A stretch of 42,665 bases of DNA from Propionibacteriales bacterium. Its GTDB lineage: Bacteria; Actinomycetota; Actinomycetes; Propionibacteriales; Nocardioidaceae. The stretch is taken from NCBI GenBank assembly GCA_025929075.1, contig JAICMS010000007.1, positions 1-42,665 on the forward strand, read 5' to 3'. The translations under genes were made by a program, and so were the position numbers. This document shows, one piece after another, positions 41,947 to 42,665 of this stretch (position 1 is its first letter; each line of letters starts with the position of its first letter). A model generated the notes under the pieces. That model worked only from the letters and a program-made list of their open reading frames with translations. It had not been told where the DNA came from and did no database searches.

Positions 41947-42665
41947 ATGACGGAACCACCAGCGGTCGGCGGGACGGAGACGGAGACCATCGGCGGCGGC
42001 CGCTACCGGCTGCTGTCGTTGCTCGGCCGGGGCGGCATGGCGGAAGTCTTCAGCGGCGAGGACCTGCGGCTGGGACGGCCGGTGGCCATCAAGCGGCTGC
42101 GGATCGACCTGGCCAGCGACCCGACCTTCCAGGCGCGCTTCCGACGAGAAGCGCAGTCGGCGGCGTCGCTCAACCATCCTTCGATCGTCGCCGTCTACGA
42201 CACCGGCGAGGAGTCCGACCCGAAGAATCCGGGCCTCCTGCTGCCCTACATCGTGATGGAGGTCGTCACCGGCCGGACGCTGCGCGACATCCTGCGAGAA
42301 GGCCGCAAGATCCTGCCCGAACGAGCCCTCGAGATCACGGCGTCGGTGCTCTCCGCGCTGGACTACAGCCACCGCAACGGCATCATCCACCGCGACATCA
42401 AGCCGGCCAACGTGATGCTCACCCCGACCGGCGACGTCAAGGTGATGGACTTCGGCATCGCCCGGGCGATCGCCGACTCCTCGGCAACGATGACGCAGAC
42501 CGCCGCCGTCGTCGGCACCGCGCAGTACCTCTCGCCCGAGCAGGCACGCGGAGAGCAGGTCGACGCGCGCAGTGACCTCTACTCCTGCGGCTGTTTGCTC
42601 TTCGAGCTGCTGACAGGGCGCCCGCCGTTCGTCGGCGACTCGCCGGTCTCGGTCGCGTACCAGCA
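41947..42665 (+). CDS. pknB: PknB-like Ser/Thr protein kinase, cut by window end
   Basis: The first 239 codons of a Hanks-type kinase. The glycine loop is LGRGGMAEVF (26-35), the ATP lysine K49 in VAIKRL, the catalytic IIHRDIKPANVML (D150) and DFG at 168-170. The activation loop has Thr181 and Thr183 in ATMTQTAAVVGTAQYLSPEQ. The end FVGDSPVSVAYQ matches PknB rather than PknA of mycobacteria, so I call it pknB; the PASTA half would lie outside the window. GGGGAGG lies 4-5 nt before the ATG at 41947. It directly follows pbpA, with no pknA between. Confidence 0.92.
   Translation, partial: MTEPPAVGGTETETIGGGRYRLLSLLGRGGMAEVFSGEDLRLGRPVAIKRLRIDLASDPTFQARFRREAQSAASLNHPSIVAVYDTGEESDPKNPGLLLPYIVMEVVTGRTLRDILREGRKILPERALEITASVLSALDYSHRNGIIHRDIKPANVMLTPTGDVKVMDFGIARAIADSSATMTQTAAVVGTAQYLSPEQARGEQVDARSDLYSCGCLLFELLTGRPPFVGDSPVSVAYQ

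Overview
The window is a high-GC chromosomal segment of an actinomycete. The evidence is the GC-saturated third codon positions, many GTG starts, an F420-dependent LLM-type enzyme, a SigB/SigF-type sigma factor, a GAF-ANTAR regulator, and the fhaA-fhaB-pstP-rodA-pbpA-kinase operon next to tRNA-Leu(CAG). That last arrangement is typical of the neighbourhood of the actinobacterial replication origin. No rRNA, CRISPR array, phage or insertion sequence was found. I cannot name the genus.

Layout. 1-4.9 kb: a membrane protein cut by the window edge, an SDR dehydrogenase, a DUF4446 protein with larB-larC (nickel-pincer cofactor synthesis), and a GDT1-type cation transporter. 5-13.7 kb: MFS exporter, GNAT acetyltransferase, arginine deiminase, a SEC-C protein, an anti-sigma-like ATPase, a glycerophosphodiesterase, a zinc-ribbon membrane protein, an Fpg/Nei glycosylase and a small conserved protein. 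13.7-14.5 kb: a decayed secreted repeat protein between two copies of the same 44-nt palindrome. 14.6-21 kb: aat coupled to a large glucosidase, a cell-wall amidase, a secreted protein, a CYTH protein and an EcsC protein. 21.1-25.7 kb: a leucine-degradation operon (methylcrotonyl-CoA carboxylase beta and alpha, HMG-CoA lyase). 25.8-28.8 kb: sigma factor, GAF-ANTAR protein, LLM oxidoreductase. 29.0-33.9 kb: a tightly coupled five-gene operon (ATP-grasp ligase, S51-peptidase-like protein, Fes-like esterase, second esterase, M55 D-aminopeptidase). 34-36 kb: a decayed patch, a RibD/DHFR-like reductase, tRNA-Leu. 36.2-42.7 kb: the Ser/Thr phosphorylation and cell-wall elongation operon, running off the window inside a PknB-like kinase.

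Two things stand out. First, the five-gene operon joins an amide-bond-forming enzyme to two candidate peptidases and two esterases, with genes overlapping by ATGA or separated by 5 nt. I cannot assign it to a characterised pathway, and it is my main candidate for an undescribed system. Second, the intergenic DNA carries at least four dispersed families of hairpin repeats (here F1-F4; 3, 3, 3 and 2 copies). In F2 and F3 the paired arms differ between copies while pairing is kept. In F3 the loop is conserved and every copy is oriented with the genes on both sides, which suggests structured RNA rather than plain palindromic DNA.

Several genes also appear to start with leaderless transcripts: a TAnnnT box ends 6-7 nt before the start codon.
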